The position numbers and the translations under genes are program-made. From Opitutaceae bacterium (GTDB taxonomy: Bacteria > Verrucomicrobiota > Verrucomicrobiia > Opitutales > Opitutaceae), in NCBI GenBank assembly GCA_027485815.1, contig JAIXQE010000207.1, positions 1 through 64,000 of the forward strand: 64,000 bases of DNA, written 5' to 3'. The notes under the pieces were generated by a model that was not told the origin of the DNA, searched no databases, and saw only the letters and a program-made list of their open reading frames with translations. Shown here piece by piece: positions 44,253 to 52,237 of the stretch (position 1 is its first letter; each line of letters starts with the position of its first letter).

Positions 44253-44949
44253 CCCGCGCCGCAGGCCGGTCGACGAGCAAGCGGTGCTGGACCGCGAAGG
44301 TGCCCGCCCGCAAGGGCGGTAGCAGCAGGAGCAGCGCGCGTTCACCCTCCGCCAGGTTCCACTCCGTGCTCAGGGCCTGATACGTCGCTTCCCGGGAACG
44401 CGTCCGCAGCACCAACTGTCCCGCCCGTGGCACCGCCTCCGCGCGATTGGGGCCCGGCCCCGGTTTCAGCGGACGGCCGTTGAGGGTGCCCTCCAGTTCG
44501 AGTCCGCTCAGGTTGACGAGTACCCATTGGCCGGCGCGGAACCTCGTCTCCCCGTCCTCCAGCACGATCGTGCGCCAGCGGCCTGCGGGCTTTTCCTCCG
44601 GAAGCAGTACGATCAGCGCATTCGCCACGCCCGCCGGGAGCTCCGCCTCAGCCAACGGGGCGCGGTCCTGCGGGGCGATGAAGCGCAGCGTCGCCGGCCC
44701 CCGGTACTCGTAGCGCGGAGACCGCGCGAGCGGGTAAAACCGCAGCCGGGTCGGCGGCTGTCCTGGGGCGGCAACGAACGCCGCTGCCCCCGGCGGACGC
44801 GGGCTGAAGACCGTGAAACGCAGGGTCAAGGGGGTGGCGGGGCTTCCCGCGCGCAGGGACCCAACCGTCCAGCCGCCGGCGTAAGCGGCCGCGCTGATCA
44901 GCCACCGCCGGCGAGGATTCGGGTGCCCGGCGGCAACGTCCCCGCTCAT
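44242..44949 (-). CDS. hypothetical exported protein, last gene of the pseudopilin cassette
   Basis: A 235-residue protein I do not recognise. The N-terminus (MSGDVAAGHPNPRRRWLISAAAYAGGWTVGSL) looks like a twin-arginine-like or membrane-anchor signal, followed by a predicted beta-rich body with Pro and Ala linkers. Stretches such as RFYPLARSPRYEYRGPATLRFIAP and YQALSTEWNLAEGERALLLLLPPL are notable. The start ATG at 44949 overlaps the stop of the preceding 1,080-residue pseudopilin as ATGA, so translation is coupled and it should belong to the same system. Its place at the end of a G-H-I-J-K-like gene series is where a T2SS operon would have gspL, but its size and sequence do not look like GspL. 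The track start at 44970 is less likely. Confidence 0.72.
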   Translation of the reverse strand: MSGDVAAGHPNPRRRWLISAAAYAGGWTVGSLRAGSPATPLTLRFTVFSPRPPGAAAFVAAPGQPPTRLRFYPLARSPRYEYRGPATLRFIAPQDRAPLAEAELPAGVANALIVLLPEEKPAGRWRTIVLEDGETRFRAGQWVLVNLSGLELEGTLNGRPLKPGPGPNRAEAVPRAGQLVLRTRSREATYQALSTEWNLAEGERALLLLLPPLRAGTFAVQHRLLVDRPAARVSR

Positions 44950-47900
44950 AGGTCGGGCTGCGTCAGCCACCGGAGGGAGAGAATCCGAAAGCGACGGCCG
45001 TTGGCCAGGTTCAGCGGGCTGGTCAGGCTCTCCGGCAGCACCTCCGCGGCATCCCCGGTCAGGTCCCCGTTGCCCGTCGGCGGATCGAAGTACTCCGGTA
45101 CCCGCTGGACGAGCGCCTCACACCAGGCGCGCCCCTCCGTCGCATTGGTGGCGGGGTTCACGGCTTCGCCGTAGGCCCGGATGGTGAAGGTATCCGAGCG
45201 CGCGAAAAGGACGGGGGCGAGCGCCGTCATCACGTCGCCCTGCGTGAGCCATTGGGAATTCAGCTGCACCTTGGCCTCGGGATCAAACTCCGCCACGGCG
45301 GCGTTGATCCCGGTCTCGGCGATCGCGGCCTCGAGCAGGCTGCGCGGGATCTCCCCGCCCTCCGCGTCGACCGTCGCGTAACGCGGGTGCGGCGCGAGGA
45401 AGTCCCCGACCGAGAGAAAAGGTCCCTCCTCGCCGTGCCGGGCCGTGATCAACTCGACGATCTTCGCCGCCAGCGCCGCGATCTCGGTCGCGCTCAGCGT
45501 GCGCATCCCGCGGCGGAACAGCTCAGTGCGGGCGGCCGAGCCCGCAGGATCGGCCCGACTCGCCTCCGTCTGGTAAGTCTCCTGCGCGGTCTGCGAAAAA
45601 CGGAGGAACTGCGCGTTGGTCGACTGGATCGTGGCGACCGAGGTGTCACCGGAGGGGACCCCGGTCGAGGAAGACAGACTGAGGTAACGGAAGGTCTGCG
45701 GACTCGGGAAACGCACGCCGCGCAGCACCGCGACCCACGCGGCGACATTCGTGGAGTTCAGGTTAAAAGCTCCGGCCTGCAGGAAGAACCGGGACGAGCG
45801 CGCGTCCGCGGCGCTGACGGCGCCGGCCGGATCGAGGCCCTCCACCGTGGCGCGCAGATCGTCGACCGTCGGCTTGCGGTAGCCCACGCCCGGCTCGTAC
45901 CAGCGGGCGGTCCGCAGCAGCGGGTTCGGCACAATGAGGTCCCCGTTCGCCGCCACCCCCGGCGTGAACCCGTCGCGCACGCCGGAGAAGAAGTACCGGT
46001 CGAAGACCTCTCCCACCGGCACCCCGTTGAGTTCCTGTCCGAACCCCCACGAGTTCCCGATCATGAACGGTCGCTGGCCCGGCAGGCGGAAGTGCTGGGC
46101 CGCGCCGAGGGAAAGCAGCGGGGCGCGCGGGAGTTCAAAGATGGGCACGTCCTCGTTGTAGGAGCGGGAGGTCGTTCCCTCCCCCCGGTCGAGCAAACGG
46201 TCGGGCGCGCCGATGGTGCGGTAATTCACGTACAGCGCGGGGTCGTTGCCGTTCTCGCCCGTCACGAAGGCCTCGCCCGGCAAGCGGCGGCGGCGCGGAT
46301 CCAATCCCGTCGTGCTAAGCCAACGACCGGGCGCCGCGGGGGTGTCGATGCTCTCCGCCAGCCGGAAAACATAGGAAAACTGGGTGGAGGTCTGCCGGGC
46401 GGCCTGAGGAGAAGAGGCAAACTGGGTGACGAACTCCGGCGAAACGTAAGTCGCCAGCTTCACCGGTGGCGCCGGTGGCTCATCGGGCCCGGTGCGCGGA
46501 ACCATGTAGACGGTGATGGTGACGCGGTCCGCACCGTCCACCTCGAGCACGTGGCTGTCGCTGCCCAACTGCTCGCCGAGGGGCAGCGGGCGCACCGCGG
46601 CGGAGGCGCCGGCCGCGTCCAGCGTCCGCGAGTAGAACTGGCTGGCAAATCCGGTCTCCGGCGGCTGCTCGGACTGGCTGTTGTCCGCAATGGAACGCCA
46701 GGTATACACTCGACCCGGCAGCCATGACTGGCGGTCCGCGTTGGCACCGTCGGGGGTCCACGGGAGATTGATGATCAGGGGACGTTCCGCGAGATCCGGA
46801 TCAATCGGGGGGGAACCGAACACGGATTCATCCTGCACCGCGAACGAGCCAACCGGCACGGGGCTCTCCCCCTGCACATTGACCACCCGGATGCTGCGCG
46901 GCAGGCCCGTGATCTCGAGCCGCAGGTTCTCCGGCACCAGCGCGGAGGTGTACGGGTTCCAGAGGGAGACCAGCCAGCGGGCCGCGAGCTCGAACGGGCG
47001 GGCGGCGGCGGTGTCGCCGGCGGTGCGAACGTTGAAGGAGAGCAGGAAGTACGAAAGTACCGGCGCGATCTGGTGCGCCCCACCCTCCCCCAGCAGCGGC
47101 GGCGTGATCCGCAACCGGCGACGGACCGGATCCGAGCCGTAGGCCGGCAAAATCGCCGGCGGGGCGATCGCCGCGAGCGCCGGATCGACCGTCTCCGGAT
47201 CCACCGGCGCGGTGCTCTCGGTGTACGCGGGGTAATTGGTCCACGCCGCGAACGCCGACCCGAGCAGCCCGGGGGCAAGCGAGAGATCCTGCCGCAGCCC
47301 GCCCCGCCGCGAATCGGCGAGCACGGCCAGATTGTTGGGTGACCAGACGTGGAAATTCGCGCGCTGCAACGGATGCCCGAGCTGGCCGTTCCCAGAGTTC
47401 CGGAGGAATCCGAGCTGGCTCGGGGTGAGCACCCGATCGCCCGCCACCAGCGGTGCGTTGTTCGCATCGCGCGGCTCGAACACCGGACTGCCATTCGTGC
47501 CCGCGGCCCCGGCCCCGACCGCCAGGTGCTGTCGGACGCGGCCGCGCAGGTCCGCCGAATCGTAGGGCGCGGCGGTGAGCGTCCCCGAGGTGTCCGGGAC
47601 GGCGACCGGGGCCTTCACGCCCTCATCCCCCACCCACCACGCATAGCGGCCGTACGTGGCGTCGGCGTTCGGTGACCCGGGCAACCCGCGCGCGCGCAGG
47701 TCCTGGAGCGGGACGCTGACGAATTGGGCGCGGCTCGTTGTGTTGGTGGTTCCGCGGGCAACGAGATCGATCGCCCGGGCAGGCGGGGGCGCGCTGGCCG
47801 GGGTCACGGCGAGCGCGGCTGGCTGGTCTGAACCCGTGGCGGCGGTCGCGAATTCATTGCCGCTCACCAGCCAGGTGATCGGTCCCGTTCCATCCGGACC

Positions 47901-48188
47901 CCAGACCCCGGTGTAATAACGGGTGCCGTTGACGCCGCCAAACGACGCCGCGGTGGCGGTCGCCCGCTGGTCCGGGCCGGCGTGGCGCTGCAGCTGAGCG
48001 AGCGCCACCTGCAGACCGGCGAGGGCGTGCTCCCGGGCCTGCGCCTGGCGCTGCGTGTTGCCGGCGACCGAAGTCTCGATGCGCGTGTAGGCGGCGAGGC
48101 CGACGAGCAGCACCACGATGAACGCCAGGAGCGTGACGACGATGAGCAGCGCGAAGCCGGGCCGCGCGGGCGACCGGAGCCGGCTCAC
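44946..48188 (-). CDS. Verru_Chthon cassette protein A, large GspK-like pseudopilin
   Basis: A 1,080-residue protein with an N-terminal prepilin-like sequence (ARPGFALLIVVTLLAFIVVLLVGLAAYTRIE): a processing site between Gly and Phe, no Glu at position 5, and one hydrophobic helix. The GspK family shows the same missing Glu. Around residues 805-940 it has INLN-type motif AFNLNSTNVAAWVAVLRG and, later, EIAALAAKIVELITARHGEEGPFLSVGDFL, which resemble the GspK alpha-helical (SAM-like) domains. From memory, this size and context match the Verru_Chthon cassette protein A family. The start is GTG at 48188, overlapping the upstream gene as GTGA; the track Met is within that gene. About 600 residues between the two regions are of unknown fold. 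Predicted role: tip of a pseudopilus. Confidence 0.85.
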   Translation of the reverse strand: MSRLRSPARPGFALLIVVTLLAFIVVLLVGLAAYTRIETSVAGNTQRQAQAREHALAGLQVALAQLQRHAGPDQRATATAASFGGVNGTRYYTGVWGPDGTGPITWLVSGNEFATAATGSDQPAALAVTPASAPPPARAIDLVARGTTNTTSRAQFVSVPLQDLRARGLPGSPNADATYGRYAWWVGDEGVKAPVAVPDTSGTLTAAPYDSADLRGRVRQHLAVGAGAAGTNGSPVFEPRDANNAPLVAGDRVLTPSQLGFLRNSGNGQLGHPLQRANFHVWSPNNLAVLADSRRGGLRQDLSLAPGLLGSAFAAWTNYPAYTESTAPVDPETVDPALAAIAPPAILPAYGSDPVRRRLRITPPLLGEGGAHQIAPVLSYFLLSFNVRTAGDTAAARPFELAARWLVSLWNPYTSALVPENLRLEITGLPRSIRVVNVQGESPVPVGSFAVQDESVFGSPPIDPDLAERPLIINLPWTPDGANADRQSWLPGRVYTWRSIADNSQSEQPPETGFASQFYSRTLDAAGASAAVRPLPLGEQLGSDSHVLEVDGADRVTITVYMVPRTGPDEPPAPPVKLATYVSPEFVTQFASSPQAARQTSTQFSYVFRLAESIDTPAAPGRWLSTTGLDPRRRRLPGEAFVTGENGNDPALYVNYRTIGAPDRLLDRGEGTTSRSYNEDVPIFELPRAPLLSLGAAQHFRLPGQRPFMIGNSWGFGQELNGVPVGEVFDRYFFSGVRDGFTPGVAANGDLIVPNPLLRTARWYEPGVGYRKPTVDDLRATVEGLDPAGAVSAADARSSRFFLQAGAFNLNSTNVAAWVAVLRGVRFPSPQTFRYLSLSSSTGVPSGDTSVATIQSTNAQFLRFSQTAQETYQTEASRADPAGSAARTELFRRGMRTLSATEIAALAAKIVELITARHGEEGPFLSVGDFLAPHPRYATVDAEGGEIPRSLLEAAIAETGINAAVAEFDPEAKVQLNSQWLTQGDVMTALAPVLFARSDTFTIRAYGEAVNPATNATEGRAWCEALVQRVPEYFDPPTGNGDLTGDAAEVLPESLTSPLNLANGRRFRILSLRWLTQPDL

Positions 48189-49279
48189 AGCGCACCTCCC
48201 CGCAGGACGATCCGGCGCGTGTACACCCGCGAGTTCTCGGCGGCGACGCCCCACCACCAGAGCTGGGCGTTGCCATTGTAGCGCTGGGGCACCGCGAGGG
48301 CGGGCGTCTGCACCTTCTCCAGGTTCGCGATCTGCTCCGCGCCGGTGTCGGTGAGAATCCGCACCATCACGTCGATCACGTCCGGGAAGATCCTGCTGTA
48401 CGTGGACGCCGTGGCCGGAGTGCCCGGGGGCAGGCGCGACTGGAGGGCGACGGGCGCGTTGGACAAGGCCCCCGCGGCGGTCGCCGGAAAGAGGAGCCGG
48501 AGGCCGCCGGGGGCGGCGGCGTCTCGGGCGTAGGCGCGAATTCCGAAATCAATCACGTTGTCGCCGATCACCGCGTCGAGCGTCCGGGCCGTTCCGGGCA
48601 CGAGGACCGTGCGGGGATCGCCGGTGACGTTGCTGTTGTTTGTGCCTCCGCTGGTGTAGGCGGCGCCAGTGAGGTTGTAACCGGACTCGAAGACGCCGGG
48701 TCGACTGTTGGCGAGGAAGGGACGGGCCTCGGCACGATGCAGGAGATACGCGGTCTCGAGGTTCGCCGGATTCGTAGCCGTGTAGCGCCGAATGATCTGG
48801 TAGCCCACCGCCACCGGCGCGGAGGGCACGGTGACATCCTGCGTGGCGTTGGTCACCGAGGTGCCATGGGTGAAGAAGCGCAGCCAGACCCCGGCCGTCC
48901 CGAACCGGGCGTCATTAATCGAGGGGGTATTCAGCAGGAGCGAGATGCCGCCGACAGGTTTCGGATTCCGTGGCGCGATCTGCCACAGGCCGGTGGCGCC
49001 GCCGCTGGCCCCGTTGAGCACCTCCGCCGCCAGCCAGACGCTGCCGTCGTCACGGTAAAGCGCAGACTGCAGGTCCCGCTCGATCTGGTCTAGGATCAGC
49101 CTCGCCTGCGCGTCGGCGCCCAAGCGGGAACTGGAGCGTGCGGCCGTCGCGGAGATGTTCATCACGATCACCGCGATGAAGCCGGCGATGAAGGTCGTGA
49201 TGCCGGCGGCGACCAGCAATTCCACCAGGGTGAAGCCGGCGCGCGCGCGCGGCGCGGAACGAACAGGTGGGGCGTTCAT
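48185..49279 (-). CDS. Verru_Chthon cassette protein C, GspJ-like pseudopilin
   Basis: A 364-residue protein with a classical prepilin N-terminus: RARAGFTLVELLVAAGITTFIAGFIAVIVMNIS, cleavage after Gly and Glu at position 5, then a hydrophobic helix. The remaining part is a beta-rich domain including QARLILDQIERDLQSALYRDDG (the region after the helix, typical of GspJ-like minor pseudopilins) and IFPDVIDVMVRILTDTGAEQIANLEK near the C-terminus. The ATG at 49279 overlaps the stop of gene B as ATGA, and its stop overlaps the A gene as GTGA. I take the J assignment from position and from the size and the DQIERDLQ region; it is inference. The C name follows the Verru_Chthon cassette families as I recall them. 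Confidence 0.83.
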   Translation of the reverse strand: MNAPPVRSAPRARAGFTLVELLVAAGITTFIAGFIAVIVMNISATAARSSSRLGADAQARLILDQIERDLQSALYRDDGSVWLAAEVLNGASGGATGLWQIAPRNPKPVGGISLLLNTPSINDARFGTAGVWLRFFTHGTSVTNATQDVTVPSAPVAVGYQIIRRYTATNPANLETAYLLHRAEARPFLANSRPGVFESGYNLTGAAYTSGGTNNSNVTGDPRTVLVPGTARTLDAVIGDNVIDFGIRAYARDAAAPGGLRLLFPATAAGALSNAPVALQSRLPPGTPATASTYSRIFPDVIDVMVRILTDTGAEQIANLEKVQTPALAVPQRYNGNAQLWWWGVAAENSRVYTRRIVLRGGAL

Positions 49280-49902
49280 CGCTCCAGCACCCCCGTGAAG
49301 TACAAGACCTGCTTGCGGCCGTGGTCGAAGGCGACCGGCCCCCCGGAATTCTGCGCGGATTGCACCGCCGCCCCCGGGGCCACCTGGATGAAGGCCGGCC
49401 AGCGCACGCGCAGCGTGTAGACGACCGCGGAGGCCGTCGCATCGAACTCGGCGGGCGACACCGCGGGCTGCCGGATCAGGTCGATCTCGAAGAACTTGTC
49501 CGTGTTCGGCATCACGCGGTTGCGCGAGTCGTACCACTGCCGGCGATTGGAGGCGCTGTCGTAGATGCCCACTTCCCCGTCCAGCTTCCCGAAGAGCACC
49601 TCGGGGTAGCGCGTGCCGTCGTTCGGGTTGTAGGCGCCGTTCGCGTCCTTCGCTTGCACTGCCGCCGGGGACTGAATGAGCGCGAGGCCGGTCTCGAACG
49701 GGACCGCGCGCAGGCGGGCGCGAACCGCCTCGGCCACGCGGGCGGCGGCCTCGGCGTCGGCCACCCCGCCCACCGCCCGGGTCACGGGCGCGTAGAGCCC
49801 GGCGACGGCGAGCATTCCGATGCCGAAGATGACCACCGCCGCGATGACCTCCACGAGGGAGAAGGCGGCGCGCGACCGCGCAGGGCAAAGGGGGGGGCGC
49901 AT
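49276..49902 (-). CDS. Verru_Chthon cassette protein B, GspI-like pseudopilin
   Basis: A 208-residue protein beginning RSRAAFSLVEVIAAVVIFGIGMLAVAGLYAPV. The prepilin signal is cleaved after Ala rather than Gly (AAFSLVE), with Glu at position 5. The helix with VEVIAAVVIFGIGMLAVAGL is the pattern of GspI-like minor pseudopilins. The following globular part (about 40-208) includes RYPEVLFGKLDGEVGIYDSASN and VVYTLRVRWPAFIQV. It lies two bases after gene D and overlaps gene C by four bases, so the four genes are read as one translation-coupled unit. A Gly-to-Ala change at -1 is usually tolerated by prepilin peptidases. The peptidase itself is not in the window. Confidence 0.83.
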   Translation of the reverse strand: MRPPLCPARSRAAFSLVEVIAAVVIFGIGMLAVAGLYAPVTRAVGGVADAEAAARVAEAVRARLRAVPFETGLALIQSPAAVQAKDANGAYNPNDGTRYPEVLFGKLDGEVGIYDSASNRRQWYDSRNRVMPNTDKFFEIDLIRQPAVSPAEFDATASAVVYTLRVRWPAFIQVAPGAAVQSAQNSGGPVAFDHGRKQVLYFTGVLER

Positions 49903-49904
49903 CG

Positions 49905-50663
49905 TCAGAAGCCCGTAGCGGAATCGACCATCGCGACCGCTCCGTTCCGCCGGATGAAGAGGCCGCGGACCGTGGTCGCACTATCGAAGGCCGGCAGGCT
50001 GTTGCCACCCAGCACCGCGGTGGTGAGGGCGATCTTGGTGGGATTTCCGGTCGTGTTTGAGACCACGGTGCCATCCGGCCCGAACTCCAGGTAGTGGATC
50101 CGGCCGCTCTGACCCTGGCGGTCGAAAAACTGGTTCGTGCTGGCGGCGGACTGCCCCCGGTAGCTGAATCCCGTGGCGGTGAGCAACGTCGAGACCGGCC
50201 CCGTGGCCGCATTGTTATTCCAGCTCACGCCGGAGCGCAGGTGATTGGTCGGCACCGGCGCCGGCGGCACCACGCAGATCGGGGTCGGCAGCGAGACCGC
50301 CGGGCCGGCGGCGACCCAGACGACCTGCCCGTTGGGGAGGGTTTCACGCCGGATCACCTGCAGACAGCGGAGGTACATCTCCGCGTCGAGGGCATTCGCC
50401 GCCGGGGGCTGCTGGGCATGGATGATGAGCCGGGCGGGCGACTGGTGCAGCGCCGCCTGCGCGCGGGTGCTCGCGACCATTCCCGCGAGGATGGACTGGG
50501 CCCCCGAGAGCGCGGCGCCCGCACTCCCCCGCCCCGCCAGCGCCATCGCCCCCACCCCGGCCAGCAGCACCATCACGCCGATCACCACCAGCAACTCGAC
50601 CAGCGTGTAGCCCCGGCGGAGCACCGCGGGCCGCGGGGAACAACTGGGCCGCAGGGAGCGCAT
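49905..50663 (-). CDS. Verru_Chthon cassette protein D, GspH-like pseudopilin
   Basis: A 252-residue protein with the prepilin motif LRRGYTLVELLVVIGVMVLLAGVGAMAL (cleavage after Gly, Tyr at +1, Glu at +5). The globular domain starts with ILAGMVASTRAQAALHQSPARLIIHAQ, which resembles the GspH/FimT pattern of ...ARSEAIRRNQPVRL..., and continues with IHYLEFGPDGTVVSNTTGNPT, also like FimT/GspH (F.p.G). Both point to a GspH-like minor pseudopilin. The gene directly abuts the upstream pseudopilin gene, with no base between them, and ends two bases before gene B. The D name is from memory of the cassette nomenclature. The function is structural and unproven. Confidence 0.83.
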   Translation of the reverse strand: MRSLRPSCSPRPAVLRRGYTLVELLVVIGVMVLLAGVGAMALAGRGSAGAALSGAQSILAGMVASTRAQAALHQSPARLIIHAQQPPAANALDAEMYLRCLQVIRRETLPNGQVVWVAAGPAVSLPTPICVVPPAPVPTNHLRSGVSWNNNAATGPVSTLLTATGFSYRGQSAASTNQFFDRQGQSGRIHYLEFGPDGTVVSNTTGNPTKIALTTAVLGGNSLPAFDSATTVRGLFIRRNGAVAMVDSATGF

Positions 50664-51410
50664 TTACTTCCAGCTGAAAATGAAGTCCGAGGCCGTCCGC
50701 GCCCCGTCCGGCAGCGAGTAGAAGGCGACGCCCACCCGCAGCCCCCCTTGCGCGACCGTGGGCAGGTCGGGGGTGGTCCCGGTGGTGACCGGGCTGAGCC
50801 GCAGCCCCGTGTTGTCCGGCGGCGCCACGGCGGGAACCGTGGTGATGCCATCGCCCCCCGCCCCGCCGACCTTGATCGCCCCGTCGAGATTGCGGTCGAC
50901 GAGCACCGCGATGTCGGTGCCATCGAAGGCGTCCCGGATCAGGCCCCGCTTGGCGGCGAGGGAGGCATCCGGCGAGGACACCGGAACCATGTCGGCCTCG
51001 GTGAAGGTGATGAACTGGATGCGGCGCGTGTTCTGCGCCTGCGGTGGCGGCGGATTGCCGGTCATCGTGGTCGGCAACGCGACGCCGTCCCGCCGGGCGC
51101 CGACCAGGGTCTCGTAGAACCGGTGCACAGCCGCGAGGTTGGCGCCGCCCGCGGTGTTGCCATTGACCTTGTTCGCGCCGGCACCCGTGGTCTCGAACGT
51201 CGGATAGTAGCCGTATTCCTGCCGGAAGGCCTCGATCGCCCCCGCCCACTGCGCGAACTGGCCCCGGGTCTTGGCCTTCTTGGCGGCGGTTCGAGCCGAG
51301 GACGTCGTGGGCACGAGAATCGCCGCGAGGATGCCGAGGATCGCGATCACGGTCAGCAGCTCGATCAGCGTGAAGCCGGGGCGGCGGTGGGGGGCGGTCA
51401 GGCGGCGCAT
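50664..51410 (-). CDS. type II-like pseudopilin (GspG-like), second copy in operon
   Basis: A 248-residue protein with prepilin sequence HRRPGFTLIELLTVIAILGILAAILVPTTSSAR, cleaved after Gly, Glu at +5. After the helix, TRGQFAQWAGAIEAFRQEYGYYPTF matches the GspG core (long alpha helix ending in a Tyr-rich YG.YP motif). The C-terminal part is longer than in GspG (about 140) and includes ALPTTMTGNPPPPQAQNTRRI and DFIFSWK. A calcium site typical of GspG was not located. The ATG at 51410 is 13 bases after the stop of the first gene. It probably represents a major or second major pseudopilin of the cassette. Confidence 0.82.
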   Translation of the reverse strand: MRRLTAPHRRPGFTLIELLTVIAILGILAAILVPTTSSARTAAKKAKTRGQFAQWAGAIEAFRQEYGYYPTFETTGAGANKVNGNTAGGANLAAVHRFYETLVGARRDGVALPTTMTGNPPPPQAQNTRRIQFITFTEADMVPVSSPDASLAAKRGLIRDAFDGTDIAVLVDRNLDGAIKVGGAGGDGITTVPAVAPPDNTGLRLSPVTTGTTPDLPTVAQGGLRVGVAFYSLPDGARTASDFIFSWK

Positions 51411-51423
51411 CGTGCTCGGGACT

Positions 51424-52128
51424 TCAGGGGTTGGCGTAGAGGTTGTCGACCATCTCCGCGGACTGGGCCGCGAGGAAGAGGCCGGACGTCACGGTGATGG
51501 GGGGCGTCTGCGTGCCGTTGGGCGCCACCTTGGGACCGGGCGAGAACAGCACGTAGGAGGAGGCCTGCCAGCCGGCGGGGCTGCGGGCGTTCTTATAATA
51601 GTAGGAGTACCGCCGCTCCCACGGATCCAGCAGGCAGGCGTTCTGCTCCGGCTTGGAGGGCGGGTTCGGGGCGTTGCTCACCGGCTGCAGGAACTGGTTG
51701 GTTAGCGTGCCGTTCACGACGAAGCGGCCCACCTCGATGAGGTTGGGGCCATTGAGCCGGGTGGAAAGATCTCGGGCACCAAACGTACCGGTCAGGCAAT
51801 TGAACAGCTTGGCCTGGGCGGTCTGGACGCCGGGGCCGGCCGTTAGCGCCGTGGGCGTCGCCGAAGCCTGGGTGAACTCGCCCGTCTGCGGGTAGTCCCC
51901 GTAGAGCCGCCGGAAGTCCTCGAGGGCGGTGGCCAGCGCGGCCAGTTCCGCCCTCGCCCGCGCCGTCTGCGCCCGCTCCTTGACGCCGCGGATGGCGCCC
52001 ACGGAGAGCGTGAACAGGACGGCGACCACCGCGGTGACCGCCAACACCTCCAGCAGGGTGAAGCCCGCCCGCGCGCAACCCGTTTCCCGAGCGGGAGGAA
52101 TCGTCGTGGGCGGGTGGGCGCGCGGCAT
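51424..52128 (-). CDS. type II-like pseudopilin (GspG-like), first gene of operon
   Basis: A 234-residue protein with an Arg-containing leader and prepilin motif CARAGFTLLEVLAVTAVVAVLFTLSVGAIRGV (Glu at +5). After the helix comes ARAELAALATALEDFRRLYGDYPQTGEF, the GspG-like helix with its Tyr-Gly-x-Tyr-Pro end. A later segment, QNACLLDPWERRYSYYYKNA, resembles the GspG C-terminal DPWG.Y.Y motif. This places it with GspG more firmly than the second copy. It is the first gene of the leftward operon. Upstream lies a 109-base gap to acs with a hairpin and no clear promoter, so the operon promoter was not found. The ATG at 52128 gives a 21-residue leader before the processed Phe. Confidence 0.85.
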   Translation of the reverse strand: MPRAHPPTTIPPARETGCARAGFTLLEVLAVTAVVAVLFTLSVGAIRGVKERAQTARARAELAALATALEDFRRLYGDYPQTGEFTQASATPTALTAGPGVQTAQAKLFNCLTGTFGARDLSTRLNGPNLIEVGRFVVNGTLTNQFLQPVSNAPNPPSKPEQNACLLDPWERRYSYYYKNARSPAGWQASSYVLFSPGPKVAPNGTQTPPITVTSGLFLAAQSAEMVDNLYANP

Positions 52129-52174
52129 GGGGGGAAGGACGCGGCGCGCGGTTTGACGTTACAGCGGGGCGGGG

Positions 52175-52199
52175 CCGGAACTCCCCGAAGGAGCTCCGG
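52175..52199 (-). terminator. possible hairpin terminator of acs
   Basis: An imperfect ten-base stem (CCGGAACTCC / GGAGCTCCGG, one mismatch) with a five-base loop, in the 109-base gap between acs and the pseudopilin operon (both leftward). There is no T run, so if it terminates, it would need Rho or another factor. Confidence 0.3.
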
Positions 52200-52237
52200 T
52201 CCCGCGACCGCCGGGACCGTCACGGCGCCGGGCGGGC

